64,000 nt of DNA from Diadema setosum (taxonomy: Eukaryota > Echinodermata > Echinoidea > Diadematoida > Diadematidae): positions 22,825,980 through 22,889,979 of the forward strand of contig NC_092705.1 of NCBI RefSeq assembly GCF_964275005.1, read 5' to 3'. Of the stretch, positions 38,211-49,979 are shown one piece after another. The first letter of the stretch is position 1; the number at the start of each line of letters is the position of its first letter. Under the pieces are notes generated by a model. It had not been told where the DNA came from and ran no database searches. It was given only the letters and a program-made list of their open reading frames with translations. Made by a program: the position numbers and the translations under genes.

Positions 38211-39227
38211 CCAATCTGTGCAACATTACCTTGCCTGGAGAACACATCAAGATATTGGATGTGTATATGTACTGAATCAAAAATCAAGGACAGTCTCGAT
38301 CCTGAACCGTTTTGTGCCTTGAGTGCGAATCTTATATGTTAGCAAGGAGCTTCAAACGAGTTCCTTGATGTTAGAGACTTTGTGAAAAACGGACCCAAAA
38401 TGAAGACCTTATGAGATTTTAAAAGTTCCACATAGTCACAAAACAGTGACAGTGGGTCCAACCATTTTAAACCAATCCCTGGCGCAGATAATGCCGTTAT
38501 ACATCCTTAATCGCTGCAGAAATCATCATCAATATTCCTCGTTTCATCCATGTTAGAATCGATGAGAAGACTGATAGGTTGAATCCTTCGTATTTCAAGC
38601 TATTTTAGTCCTGTGATGACCAATCGACGTTGACTGACCAGAGGAAATGGTGTTGCTGGCAGCTGGTGCTAAATTGTTGGCCCAAAATTGTTATTAATTT
38701 TGTTTCTGTACAAACCAACTGGAGAGCCGTATCGAGGTGGTGACTTCATTGCATCTTCTTATTAGTGCGAGTGGTTCATACGATTTTTTTTTTCCGGCGA
38801 AAACGTGTAACACTCTAAAATCCCTTATATTAGGTTAACCCTCCGCATGTATTTTTTTTTTCTCTCTCTCTCTCTAAGCTCACTGTCTCTATCTATAACA
38901 GAACTTGAAATCTTGGTGAGACAGGAACTGTGTTTTTTTAAGACATTTAACCCATTCTATGCCAGGGACTGTGGACAGTTTAAAAAATGTTGTGTGATTT
39001 CATGTGCTAATAAGCACACAAACAGATAAAAGGGTTAATCCAAGCAGGCATGGCAAGGTGAAAAGACACATGAAACAAATCAATCTAAACTTTTGAAATC
39101 ATTTCTGTTCAACCCTTGGAGAGTTATGTATGGCCTACGTCTCTGCTTCAGAAGGCATTCTAGAACTTGATGGTTTAATTAATCCATTGTGAATGATACG
39201 ATTAAATTTTGTTAAGTGTAGGACACA

Positions 39228-39270
39228 ATTGAATTGAACTGAATTGAATTGAATTGAATTGAATTGAATA
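39228..39270. repeat. (GAATT)n microsatellite
   Basis: Seven to eight GAATT pentamers. The surrounding 38350-40000 stretch shows nothing else I can support; ORFs there are short and unsupported. Confidence 0.9.
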
Positions 39271-40004
39271 CCATTACCATAATCTTAGTAGCCTACATTA
39301 CTCCGCTGTATAATCGACACAAGAAGCCATGATCACAGTAATTATTGTCAAAGATTTGCATTGATGAATGCATGCTCGTGTAAGACTATGTGAGGGTGTT
39401 CTACGTTGTTTGCGGATGTGTGTTCATTAACCAGTTACCAAATAGATAGGTTCCTACAGGTAACCATTCTGTCAAGCGAATGAGGTCGAATGCAGAAAAC
39501 CCTTTTTGTGGAGTTAGCACACAACGAGGTAATAATGAGAGAATTTAAGAACGATGTATCACAAAGATCTTTATTAATTGTAAGGTGGTTGAGGTGGTAT
39601 ACTGGTCAGTGCTGCTTGCTGGCGGTGATGGTGATTGTGATGGTGGCGGGCGATGGGGCGATCGTGGAATGCATCATGTGTGTTGTGTGTGTGTTGGTGT
39701 CGTGTGTGAGCGTGCGTCTTTTGTTTTCAGCAACGGCTAACCGAATTAAATAACATGTAATGGGTTTTTTGTTTATTTAAAGATATGTTATTCGCTTTTA
39801 TCCAATTAGTTACATGTGTAAGTTCTGCACTTAAAATTTTTACTAACTTACTAGGATCACTATGAGTATAAAGAATAAATTTGAATAATCAGCAAGGCGG
39901 TTAAAAGAGAGAACACTCGAAGAACAATGGATGTCATTTAAATAAAACAATAGAGAATAACAGTGGACCAAGAAGGCTTCCTTGGGGAACTCCCCACGTT
40001 GTTA

Positions 40005-40375
40005 TTATGAAGAGAATTCCACAAAATTTATTTTTCATGAAAATTACACATTCCATCAACTTCAGACATTGTTAAGGTTAGTAATTATTCCCTCTGCTTT
40101 CTGAAAGCGCGGTTATTGAAGTGCTCTTTCATAACGTTAGAAAAGTAAAAGCATGTGGAATTTTCTTTTTTCTTTATTTGTTGTCCACACATAATGTCAT
40201 AAGCTCAAATACTACAGTAGTCTCCTTATCCAGTGGTTTCAACACGAAACTTTTACAATTCATAACTTTGCATCGATCGTCCCATTTTCCTCAAACTTTC
40301 ACTGATGTGTTCTACTAATGTTGCTGTTTTCACTCAATCCACATTTTCTTTTGGTTTTGGTTTCCTTTAAGCACA
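40005..40375. repeat. Half copy of the TTAA foldback family
   Basis: Matches the right arm and centre of 19644-20206 (GAATTCCACAAAATTTATTTTTCATG, then TTTCACTGATGTGTTCTACTAATGTTGCTG) and ends near CCTTTAA. The left arm is absent. Confidence 0.7.
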
Positions 40376-40563
40376 CAAATATGATTGCTTCAGTGAACTA
40401 AGGAAGGAAGACGGGGATGACACACTATGAGGATGGCGGCAATTACTTCAGTTGGGAAGATTATTTCAGATTCTCGGAAACCGCCGTGAAGGGGAGAAGT
40501 ACAGAGCCTGGGTTTGAGAGGGGAGGTGTAGAAATGTTAACACTTCTATATAGTTAACACTTA

Positions 40564-42048
40564 TATAGGTTTTCCCGGTCAAGTTCATACTTTTGTCACT
40601 CAAATTCATTAATGTGCATTCAAATTCACGCTGCGCACGCACGCGAAAATATTCGGGCATTCAAATTCAGAATCCGAGCGATCAATTTTATTTATGGGCG
40701 TTCTGTTTCGTTTTCGTGAAATCAAATTCACGATTGGGCATTTAATTTCAAAATGCAAGCACCGACTTTCCTACTCGGGCATTCAAATTCATGCGATAGT
40801 CACGTGATAGTCCTAATGAACTTGTTTGGAGCGTTCAAATTCATTTTTAGGCGATCAAGTTCCTACTTCATGCAATCAATTTAACGAGTAAAATGGAGTA
40901 GACTATTAAGAAAGGAAAAAGGGCTAACACAACCAGTGAAGGCTTGCAATACAGTGTAATTATGATTGTGTACAGGTTCTACATTGTTCTCTATTCATAT
41001 ACTCTTTGTTTTTCATCTCTATAAATTTCAAATTGTAATGTCCAATCAGCAGTGCATCCAAACAACACAAAGGCAATTTAATCATATCTCTTGATGATAC
41101 TGCATGCTGAAAACGCTCCAACACCAACCCCATAATGACAATTCATCAAAAACAAACTGACACACAATGATCTCACATAGCCCCGCAAAAGTAAATCAAT
41201 AAGACAGCAATATACAACAAACAAGACGTATAAAATGTTCATGTATCAGTGTCAATATAGTCGAAATTGCTTTTTTTTTCCTTCGGAAGTGTCAACCAAC
41301 CCTCAGATGCTCGTCTGTAGGCCTATACAGTGCCTAATGTTTGTTTGTTTCATTTTCCATCAAATAAGATGGCTGGATAACCCATATTCAACTGCAATAG
41401 CTGGTCTTAAAATGGGGTCCAGTTGGATGTTCTGCTCTCTGCGATGAATAAATGAAGTGGGATCTTTTACGTACATGAGTTGTGACTCTCTCACACATGG
41501 GACCTCCATTTTATGTCCAATCCGAGGGACATGTGACTGTATATTCCTTTTTGCTTGGCGCGAGTTCAAAATTGTCAATGAACAGGTGGACCTCTACTGC
41601 AAATCAAATAATTATCATAAATCCCAATATATTCAAATCCAAATGAGTAACACATGCATACACGGCCCCAAACTAACTAAATTCAGGACTTCTTTTAAAT
41701 TGAATGCAGTTATTTGGAACATGGTTGCCTATTCACGAATTTGAATGACCGACAAGATTCCGTTGCCAGCTTGACATGAATTTGAATGCTTATTGGTGAA
41801 ATGCGTGCTACTCTCTTAAATTTGAATGCTCCGATAGTGAATTTGAATGTTCCGATAGTGAATTTAAATGTTCCGATAGTGAATTTGAATGCTCCGACAG
41901 TGAATTTGAATGCTCGGATAGTGAATTCGAATGACCGGATTTTGAATTTGATTGCTGATTCAGTGCTGCGAGCGTGGAATGCGTGAAATCGAATGCTCGG
42001 AATAGGAACTTGAATGACAAAGTATGAAATTGACCGGGAAAACCTATA
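40564..42048. mobile_element. Foldback element built of 21-bp units, about 1.49 kb, copy 2
   Basis: Same family and length as 30580-32066, aligned along its whole length with scattered substitutions; the TIR and 21-bp arrays are preserved (right array about 41825-41930). The left flank repeats TATATAGTTAACACTTA. Confidence 0.85.
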
Positions 42049-42049
42049 C

Positions 42050-43525
42050 TATAGTTACCCAGTGGAGACGTGTACGTGTATACAAAAGTTGTATTCAGAT
42101 TTTATTCACACAACGCACATTCTTTTTTTTTTCTTTTTTTTTTTTGTAGGCCTAAATGGTCATCACGAGAGCAAATCCCCACGAGACACATGTATCATGC
42201 ATGATTAATCCCAGCAGGGATTCTTGGAATCGTATTATCAAAGTTGGATTTTGACCTATTTCATCTAATAACACGAATCTTCTTGGCAAAATGTAATACA
42301 ATGTCATGGCCGGTGCCACGTTTTTAAAAGTGTGTTTGTGTGTGTGTGTGGGGGGGGGGGGGGGTAGTTTATATTTCTGTTGTCACTTCCGGGTTTCATA
42401 ACAAGCAAGTAAAAAAACAAATAAACAAACAAAAAACCCTCCGCGCAAATTTCCTCTTCCAGAACCAACCACCTGAACCTGCTCCAGTTTTCGACGTTGA
42501 GGGCGTCAATACTGTACTGTTCGGTATGTACAAGTAGAGGATCTACCCACGTTCTGCTGCCAAGTGACGAAGAAATCCTGAATGAACAAATAACAGAAAT
42601 GCAGGTGTTTCATTTTATATTCTGATGTTGGCAATGACGGGAGTTGCTGGATGGCTGTGATGTAGGTGTGCCTCAAATTCTCTGTGTAGATGTAAATGAA
42701 CCTTCCTTTGATTTCCGGAAATTCTCCCAGCTCAAAAGATAGGAAGTATTTGTAATAGTCCCATATATAGAAAAGCAGTGAGATGTGCACGATCAACATT
42801 ATTGTTCGTAATCAGTCTTTTGCGGGCACCAAAAACGGCAAAGACCAGTCAACTTTCTCCAGATTAGGTAAGCAATGGCCGCAATATCAGAAAACTGTCT
42901 AGTTTTGTAGTAATTTATATTTCTATCAAGCTTTTATTAAAATAAAAAAACAACAATCTGCTCTGTATCTGATAATATATCTCACGATGCTCACGTCATC
43001 ATACACATGTCATCACCGTGGATGATCACATCATAACTAGGTCTAGGTGATCTGAGTATAACCAATAACACATTTTATTTACAGGAGGGGAGGCCTATAA
43101 TTTTATTTTTTCACATTTGCTATAGGGTTCTATATAGATCTACATACACTAGACCTCTACAGCTTGATTATTTATAGACTACAGACAGACAGAGTACATG
43201 TATGTAGAGTCTATAACTTGCATATCAACCATGTCAGGCAGAGAGCCTCCAACTCATTATCTATTTTGTGAAAGGGATTCATTATGACACTTTAAATACA
43301 TGGTCATGTATAACACACTTGCCCTAACCCTGCAACAAAAGTGTATTAGATGAGACTGTAGAGTGCAAGTTCATACTGAACCATAATTTATACATGGAGA
43401 ATTTATATATGACGGCATTCTGTATTTTAGAAGTATTTCTTTGGATTGAATGCATATAATTAGTTCCCTTGACGTGTTTATCCTTTTCTCTCTGTTTGCT
43501 TGTTTGTTTCTTTAATTTTTTCCAG
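42050..43525. other. Noncoding stretch upstream of MFSD3
   Basis: No gene recognised. TTTTTTCCAG at 43516-43525 could be the acceptor of a 5' UTR exon running to the MFSD3 ATG (43526-43617). A GT/G-run tract lies at about 42330-42363. Confidence 0.4.
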
Positions 43526-43617
43526 GATGTAGCAGATAGCTTACTATGATCTAGCCCGACCAGACCCTGTGCGCGACTTACACTTGTGTACAGCGACAGG
43601 ACTGTGTATAGTTAACT

Positions 43618-46600
43618 ATGATCATGATGATAAACATTTCAAAGGAGCTATACTGGCTGATGCTGCTGTATGGTATTCAGGGGGTACCATATGGATTTCA
43701 GGTAATTGCTGCTCATGCATCCGATATTGGAGTGTAGTCATAATTCACATCACATATTGTAATGTGTACCGGTAGTGTGTGTGTTCTGACTTTTCAACAG
43801 AAGAGTTGTAATGTATTAATGTTATAAAGTCTAAATACACGAGACACTGATATCTTTTGAAAAAGGAAAATACTTTTTTTTCTTAATTAGTATATTAACT
43901 GTAAATTGTTGATGCAGACAATTAGAGAAAAGCTCTGTGACCCCATGGAATGTTATGAACATAAGCTTAATTATGAGACGATATGAATTGCATGATATTC
44001 TTGGAATATTAATGACTCATGTAAACATGAATTTAGTATGATTTGTCTCTATTTATAGTCGTATTTATGAAAGAATATAAATTCTTATAAACAAAATAAT
44101 GAACAATAGAAATGTGTGTATAAACAATACCATGTTACTCTCTCTCTCTCTCTCTTTCACCTTGTATGGGGAAATGAAGAAATCAAATTTTGATAAGTGA
44201 CTTGTTCACACTTTTCAAAGGGAACTTCTGTAACATCTACACGTAAGTTTCCCAATTTGTCATCCACATGATGACTTTAGAAAATGATATTCCTACAGGT
44301 ACAATGTAGAAACAACATTTTACCACTTTTTCTTGACACAGATATTAATTATTCTCTTAATCCTGCTGTTTATTATCTTTGTTGAAATCTTTGCAAATTA
44401 TTCCATTTGTTTGCTGCCATGGAACTTTTCAAATAGTGTAAAAATGTTACCTGCGAATTGTACTTTTCCTTGTCTCTTTGCATTTGCACTATGGATTTTA
44501 TTAGGTTGCTTTCCTGCCCATCTTACTGCATGCTGGGGGCACTTCACTGACAGAAGTCTCACTCCTCAGGTTCCTCAACCTCCCTTGGATGTTGAAGCTC
44601 CTGTGGGTTCCCTTGGTGACCAGCTCAGGCTCCGTGCAGCGGCCTTTGTCCTACACTCTGGGTGGCCTGGCTCTGGTCTTTGCACTAACGTCAGTCGTCA
44701 GCATTCAGTCAATAGGCTTACTGAGTGTCGCGATGCTCGCTGTCAACATTCTAGTGTCTCTCCAGGACATATCTGTGGACACCTTTGCCATCCGGTCACT
44801 GTCGCCCGGACAGCTGGCCGCCGGTAACGCCATCCAGGTTGTTGGGTACAAGCTTGGAGCAATGCTGGGTGGGGGTGCTCTAACCTTGGCCTGCGAGCTC
44901 TTCCCTTGGAGTGCCTTGTTGCTGTTTATAGCGACGCTGTACTCAGTGGTCACCCTCTCCGTGCATTTTTTCCTGCCACAAACTTTCGCTGATGACCATA
45001 AGTCAACTCACAACTCACAAGAGGGGTCACAGAATTACAGTGCAATAGTGCAGAGTGACTCTGCATATGTTCTAAAGAGGCAACGCTCTTCAACCAAACA
45101 GGATGGAAATGAAGAAAGTGCCTGTGAGCAGTTTAGATCACCCGATCAACCTTGCAAAGAAAATACTGTTTTTCTCAGACACAGATACAATCTGAGAAAG
45201 TCAAGCATCATTAAGACTAACAAGGGCATAGGAGCTGAACATCAGTTAGAAACCAAGGACACATCCAGTCATTGTCTTCCACAAAAGGCATCAAAAGAAC
45301 AAACCAACTGTAAGAGTAGGAACTGCGAAAATGAATTTTCACGCGTATGTGCGAGATCGAAGGAAACTCTACAGCCATGTGCTCAAAATGTAGACGGTGA
45401 CCACAGTCACTATTCAGAATGTTTTTCGACGTGCCAGACACACCTCGACAAGGCTGAAAGGAAGCTGTCAACCATACAGAACTTTGCTGCTATTTTCTCA
45501 GTACCGGATACAGGATGGCTGATACTATACCTTCTGACATACAAGCTTGGTAAGGCTCCTATGAATTGAATGCATTACAATAATTTTCAAGTAAATGCTT
45601 TGTAGCACTTACTTTAATAGTTAATGTATCATTTTTTTTTTATTGTGATATTGATGAATACAGTTTTTTTGGTCAGATCATCTGAGTCTTGAGTGTGGCT
45701 ACTACTTGAAAGTTTACCCAACCTCTTCATCCATAAAATGTTGATATATTGATACTGCTCCTTTTTACAGGTATTAAAGAGAATGACACAATCCATGAGT
45801 TTCTCCGGCCCTCTTGCTTCCAAAGAAATCAGCCTTGCTTGTAGGCTAAGGTGACATCAATAAATTCACTTTTGTTTGTTACCATGACAACAAGCAGGCA
45901 ATAAAGCAAGCAAACTAGAGAAGCACTCTGAGAGTGCAGACCTCTGTCAGGCAGCTCATTTCCACCACTGCTCTTGTTCTTCCATTATAGAGATCAGTGA
46001 TACCCATATGTATCATGCATGCTGAAAATCACCTGATTTTTCAATATAGAAGCCTTTTGTTACACCATCAACTTCCAGCTGCGCTGTGCGCCTCACCCTA
46101 GCAGAAACTAGAGCATGCGCTTTAGTGCGCATATGGAAAGCCTTTAAAAAATGCACAGCTTGAACTCCCAAGTTCATTGACCTTACTTGCCAAAATACTG
46201 AACATCCTTCATTTCTCGGATGACTACCAAAAGTTAATCATCTGTTCCTTGTGTCATTCTCAACCTTTCCTGTAAGTTTCATCCAAATCTGTTCACAACT
46301 TTTTGAGTTATTTTGCACACAAACAAACAAACCAATGAACAAACACTGATGAAAACATAACCTCCTCTCTAATTGGTGGAGGTAATTACCTAACAAGCAA
46401 ACAAATGAACAAAACAAGCAAACTTCTCTTGTCTTTCAGGAGAGCAGGGAGGAACCAGTCTCTTTCCCCTCTACCTGCTGGACACCGGTGTTTCCTCAAG
46501 ACAGGTAGCTGTGTGGACCGGTATGCTGAGCCAGTGGCTCTCAATCGCCGGTTCACTGATGGGTGCCCGGCTGGTCAGCAGGATGGACGGAATAAGGTGC

Positions 46601-49209
46601 ACCAGTTTGACATTTATGGACGCCAGTCCATATGTTACATAACATGAAATGCTGACACCCTTCTAAACATAGTGAAAACATCTTACGATTGCCAGAATGA
46701 TATGTTGCAAAGCTTTTTTAGCACCACAATATGGTGAACATTTGAAGCATACATGTTATAAAGTTCTGACTATTAAAAATAGTGTTCATGTTACAGAACA
46801 GTGACACATTTTCACCATGCTTAATCATTAGATATGATACATTCAACAGCAGGTTGTCCTTTTCCTTGTGGCCTGTATGAAGCTTCCATTATCATGCACA
46901 AGTGATTCAGGATTTTTTTGGTCGAGTTTTACTGACACAGCACAGAAAAGTTTTTTGACCTTTCACAAGTCACAAGACTCTGTGGCAGGACTCTGATAAA
47001 TTCAGAAACCCCCCACAGTGAAATGTGCACAGTTTTGTCTGCATGAGCACACATTTGGCTGAATCTTAACGTTTTGGTGCAGACATTCGCTGACTGAGCG
47101 ATTCTTCCCTACCAAGACTGCGCTAGTCGTGGTTTTCAAATGTACTCTGAACTTGAGCAGGTGTCAATGGGAAATATGTGTTAAAGCGAAATCAACCCAT
47201 CCTCAATGAGTTAAAATATATAGGATGAATACAAAACATGAAAACCTTTGGGTAATGTGGGATAACTTCATATAATTAATTGTTCCCTCGTTGTTTCTCA
47301 ACGGGTTGAAATATGATAGGATGAATGCAAAACATGAAGGCCTGAAAAAAAGACTGAAAGTCACAAAACAATTACCGGTATGTCTTGTCTATTGACCATG
47401 GTTAAAAAAAGAGCAAGTGTTATCCGCCAGTTATAGTTGCCTAATTGTATCTTTCTTTCTTCACTTTATTTTCCATTTTAATAAAGGACTCTACCCCAGT
47501 GGCTGGCAGTGCTGTGTGTGCTGCGTGTCATAGCAATATTTTTGCTGTCGACTGTTGTAGAATGTAACAACCATTACATGCGGCTCAAACTGATTTGTAA
47601 GTATCTCTTCGTTCAGGATCAGTGACATTTTCTCCTGCCACAATTGCTCCCATGAAATATCTGCATGCTAATTAAGCTAAATACGTACGTATAATTCTGC
47701 CCACAAACATAACCATAACCCTAAATATAATTCTCACATCAAACTAAACCTAAAACCCTATCACAACCTAACCTTAACCCTACGAGTAAGTCTTTGGAGA
47801 AAATAAGACTGCAGCATTTGTCGCTGGAGCAAATGTCGTGTCACCCTTCTTTCCGCTCCTGGATTGAATATGTCAGTGTTGCAACATGGTGTTTTGCTAT
47901 TTCTAATGGAACAACTTTTTCATTAGGGAATATTATATCTACATGACTGTGATTTCATACTGTACACTCCAGTACAATTAGTGGAAGTGATAAGAAGAGA
48001 GAATAATGGGGAAAAAAGAGGAGAGAAATTCAAAATTTGGTCCACGAACGTTGGCAGCTTAGATTACAGTTTAATACGTAGTCATAAGGTCATTTAGATA
48101 CAGCTGTATCTTCATTTTTGTTTTCTTTGTTGATTACAGTGAAGTTAAGACTTTGTAGGTTGCCTGTTGAAGCTGTGGCTTCATTTGACACCCTATTAAC
48201 ATTTCAACTTATTGTGTATTGCTTTGGCTTTGATTCTGAAGGATTAGTGCCTTTTGCTATTATACCAGCTGGCGTCTGGTTGATGGCACATCGATCAAAG
48301 TGCATGTCAATTTCTGAGCAAATTCCTTTTTATTCACCTTTAATGGGTAAAATGAGAACTTTGAGGCAACATGATTTTGGCATGACATCTCCATGTACTA
48401 CATCAAATCAGACACAATGGCTTGAATTCATGAACAAGGTGGTTTAAATTTAGACCATGTATGGTTTATGCAAATTTCTTCTGCATGAATACGATTGACA
48501 GATTGCATACACCAACAGACATCCAGTAACAAACACGCATTGATGCGTGCATGTCAAAGGTACGGCGTATTATTATTTCACGCGTATCTTACACTGTAGA
48601 CCATGGTTTGAATCTAAACCTAGCCTTTTGCAAAGGCAGCTCGCAATAATTTGTGGACGTGCACAGTCACAGCGAGTGTAGCGACCTGCGAGCAGAGCTG
48701 TGCGAGTCCACCGCTCGCTGTGTGCGAATCCACCGCTCACTAGCTGTGTGTGAGTCCATTGCGAGCTGCCTTTGCAAAAGGCAAATTTAAACCACCGTCG
48801 TGAATTTGGGCCAAGAAATTGTATCTGTCATTAGCTTGAGTTTTAAGGATGAAAGCATAGGGAGGTTCGGTCTCACATATTTTTTTTTTTCTTTACCTTC
48901 TCTCTCTCTCTCTGTCCTTTCTGACTAGACATGTGTGTTCCAGTGTACCTCCTGCTGCTGCTGGGCGGGGCCATCACCACGGCAACATTCACCATGATGA
49001 TGCTGTACTCCCAAAGGGCGGAGGACCCCACCACACAGGCCCTTCATCACACCACCATGGCCACTGCAGAGGTCGTAGGGAAGGTCGTCTTTACCTCGCT
49101 GGCAGGTCTCGCTGTTGATCACCTCGGCTACGCCTGGGTCTTCCGCAGCTTCACTCTCTTTTCGTTGCTACCTCTCTTTCTCCTTTCAAAGATCAGTTAT
49201 AGCAAGTAA
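43618..49209 (+). CDS. MFSD3: MFSD3 homologue, major facilitator superfamily transporter, five exons, 558 aa
   Basis: Exons are 43618-43701, 44505-45549, 46440-46596, 47487-47596 and 48929-49209. All junctions are GT-AG and phases join to 1677 nt (559 codons). An in-frame TAG lies just upstream of the chosen ATG. Family hallmarks in order: LLYGIQGVPYGFQ (TM1), FLPILLHAGGTSLTEV, NLPWMLKLLWVPLV, LVSLQDISVDTFAIRSL, AAGNAIQVVGYKLGAMLGGGA, YLLTYKLGEQGGTSLFPLYL, then an ATFTMMMLYSQ helix and a C-terminal TM pair. This order matches vertebrate MFSD3, a multi-pass transporter-like protein of poorly defined substrate related to the SLC33 acetyl-CoA transporter group. Oddity: between the sixth and seventh helices (about residues 187-352) is a hydrophilic Ser/Lys/Cys-rich loop of about 165 residues, against about 20 in the human protein (412 aa total). 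The loop is encoded within exon 2 with no frame break. An AATAAA lies about 765 nt after the stop. Confidence 0.93.
45915..46390 (-). mobile_element. Second Helitron-like family in MFSD3 intron 2
   Basis: Read on the minus strand it ends with hairpin GCACTCTCAGAGTGC, four bases TTCT, then CTAG (45915-45918 on plus) followed by T: the same 3' architecture as the 22228 family. Its 5' end has ACCTCC..GGAGGT pairing followed by TATGTTTTC, which also occurs after the 5' hairpin of the other family. The exact 5' boundary is uncertain. Confidence 0.65.
47640..47856 (+). repeat. Foldback repeat with telomere-like CCCTAA motifs, in MFSD3 intron 4
   Basis: Contains ATAACCCTAAA, AACCTAAAACCCTATCACAA and TAACCTTAACCCTA, bounded by TTGCTCCCATG at left and GGAGCAAATGTCGTGTCAC at right. 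Aligns, inverted, with 51480-51700. Confidence 0.65.
48418..48820. mobile_element. Foldback miniature element in MFSD3 intron 4
   Basis: Outer arms GAACAAGGTGGTTTAAATTT and inverse AAATTTAAACCACCGTCGTG; inner arms CCTTTTGCAAAGGCAGCTCGCAAT and inverse ATTGCGAGCTGCCTTTGC. About 400 bp; no ORF across the whole element. Confidence 0.72.
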
Positions 49210-49973
49210 TGCTCTCGAGAATGATGACGACTGGACAGAAGGGAAATATACAGAGGGTCAAAGCCTCTATCTCAGAGCAATTCTGAAATTTCAGCAATTC
49301 TGACTATTTTGCTTACACATAGACATTGCAGAGCATGATTCTAGCATCTCATCTATTCAGTGGCCAGTGGTGTTGAAGTTGAAACAGATTTACACGTACA
49401 GGGAAACGATACCAGGAGAATGCATCATGGCCCCTGATCGATGAGTGAGGGAGATAGGTGATAAGAACAGACAAACCTGTCGCCACAAAAATAATCATAA
49501 TTATTGTCATGCAATAGACAGATGTCAAAACACACAGAATATATTTTTCTTAAATCTTGAAGTGACACTAAACAGAAAAGAACCACATCCATGTGGCTGT
49601 AGTCTGTGTAGTGTCATTTTGAGGTCATGACTGCACATGGCCAGAACGCCTGGAGAGAATGTATCAAATTGGTAGCATAATGGAATATAGTAAAATTTGT
49701 TACAAAATATCTATTCTGTTTCAGTGATAGTGAAGAACTGATATTTCTTTTTTTTTTCTCTCTCTCTCTCGCTGTTACCTTCTATTAGTCAAAACCTATT
49801 CAAAATACTGTAAGGTCTGATGCAAATGCTTTCCTGAAAAACAACCACTGTAACATTATGTTTAGACAGCTTAAAAATATGTTTTTATAACCAAGTAATA
49901 TTTGGTATGTTGCCGGAAATTTGTAGTTTATCAGTGCTAATGTAATTGGTCATAGTTTCTGTGGCTTCTGTGA

Positions 49974-49979
49974 AATAAA
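49974..49979 (+). promoter_or_regulatory. Likely polyadenylation signal of MFSD3
   Basis: AATAAA in an AT-rich 3' flank, about 765 nt after the MFSD3 stop. Confidence 0.5.

Larger units (their letters stand above)
28195..38335 (+). repeat. Tandem segmental duplication, copy 2 (contains GPCR-2)
   Basis: Direct-orientation counterpart of copy 1. It begins near a TGCACCC block like the first bases of the window and ends after the GPCR-2 3' flank. It has its own insertions (28590-29281, 29837-30229, 30580-32066, 32109-32502, 32653-32822) that copy 1 lacks at those places. Confidence 0.85.

Noticed and set aside
38082..38322. Poly-Gln/Leu or poly-Asn/Tyr ORFs
   Set aside because: Translations of the CAA/CTA microsatellite.
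43552..43612. Similarity between the MFSD3 5' UTR (CTAGCCCGACCAGAC..) and 5801-5845 in element A as possible gene capture
   Set aside because: Only a short, gapped match; too weak to claim without an alignment score.
44333..44827. 164-codon ORF overlapping MFSD3 exon 2 in another frame
   Set aside because: The overlapping frame matches the MFSD3 family and splices coherently; this ORF does not.
48118..48447. 109-codon ORF within MFSD3 intron 4
   Set aside because: Not needed for a coherent MFSD3 model (exon 4 joins exon 5 in phase), no family resemblance, and it runs into a foldback element.
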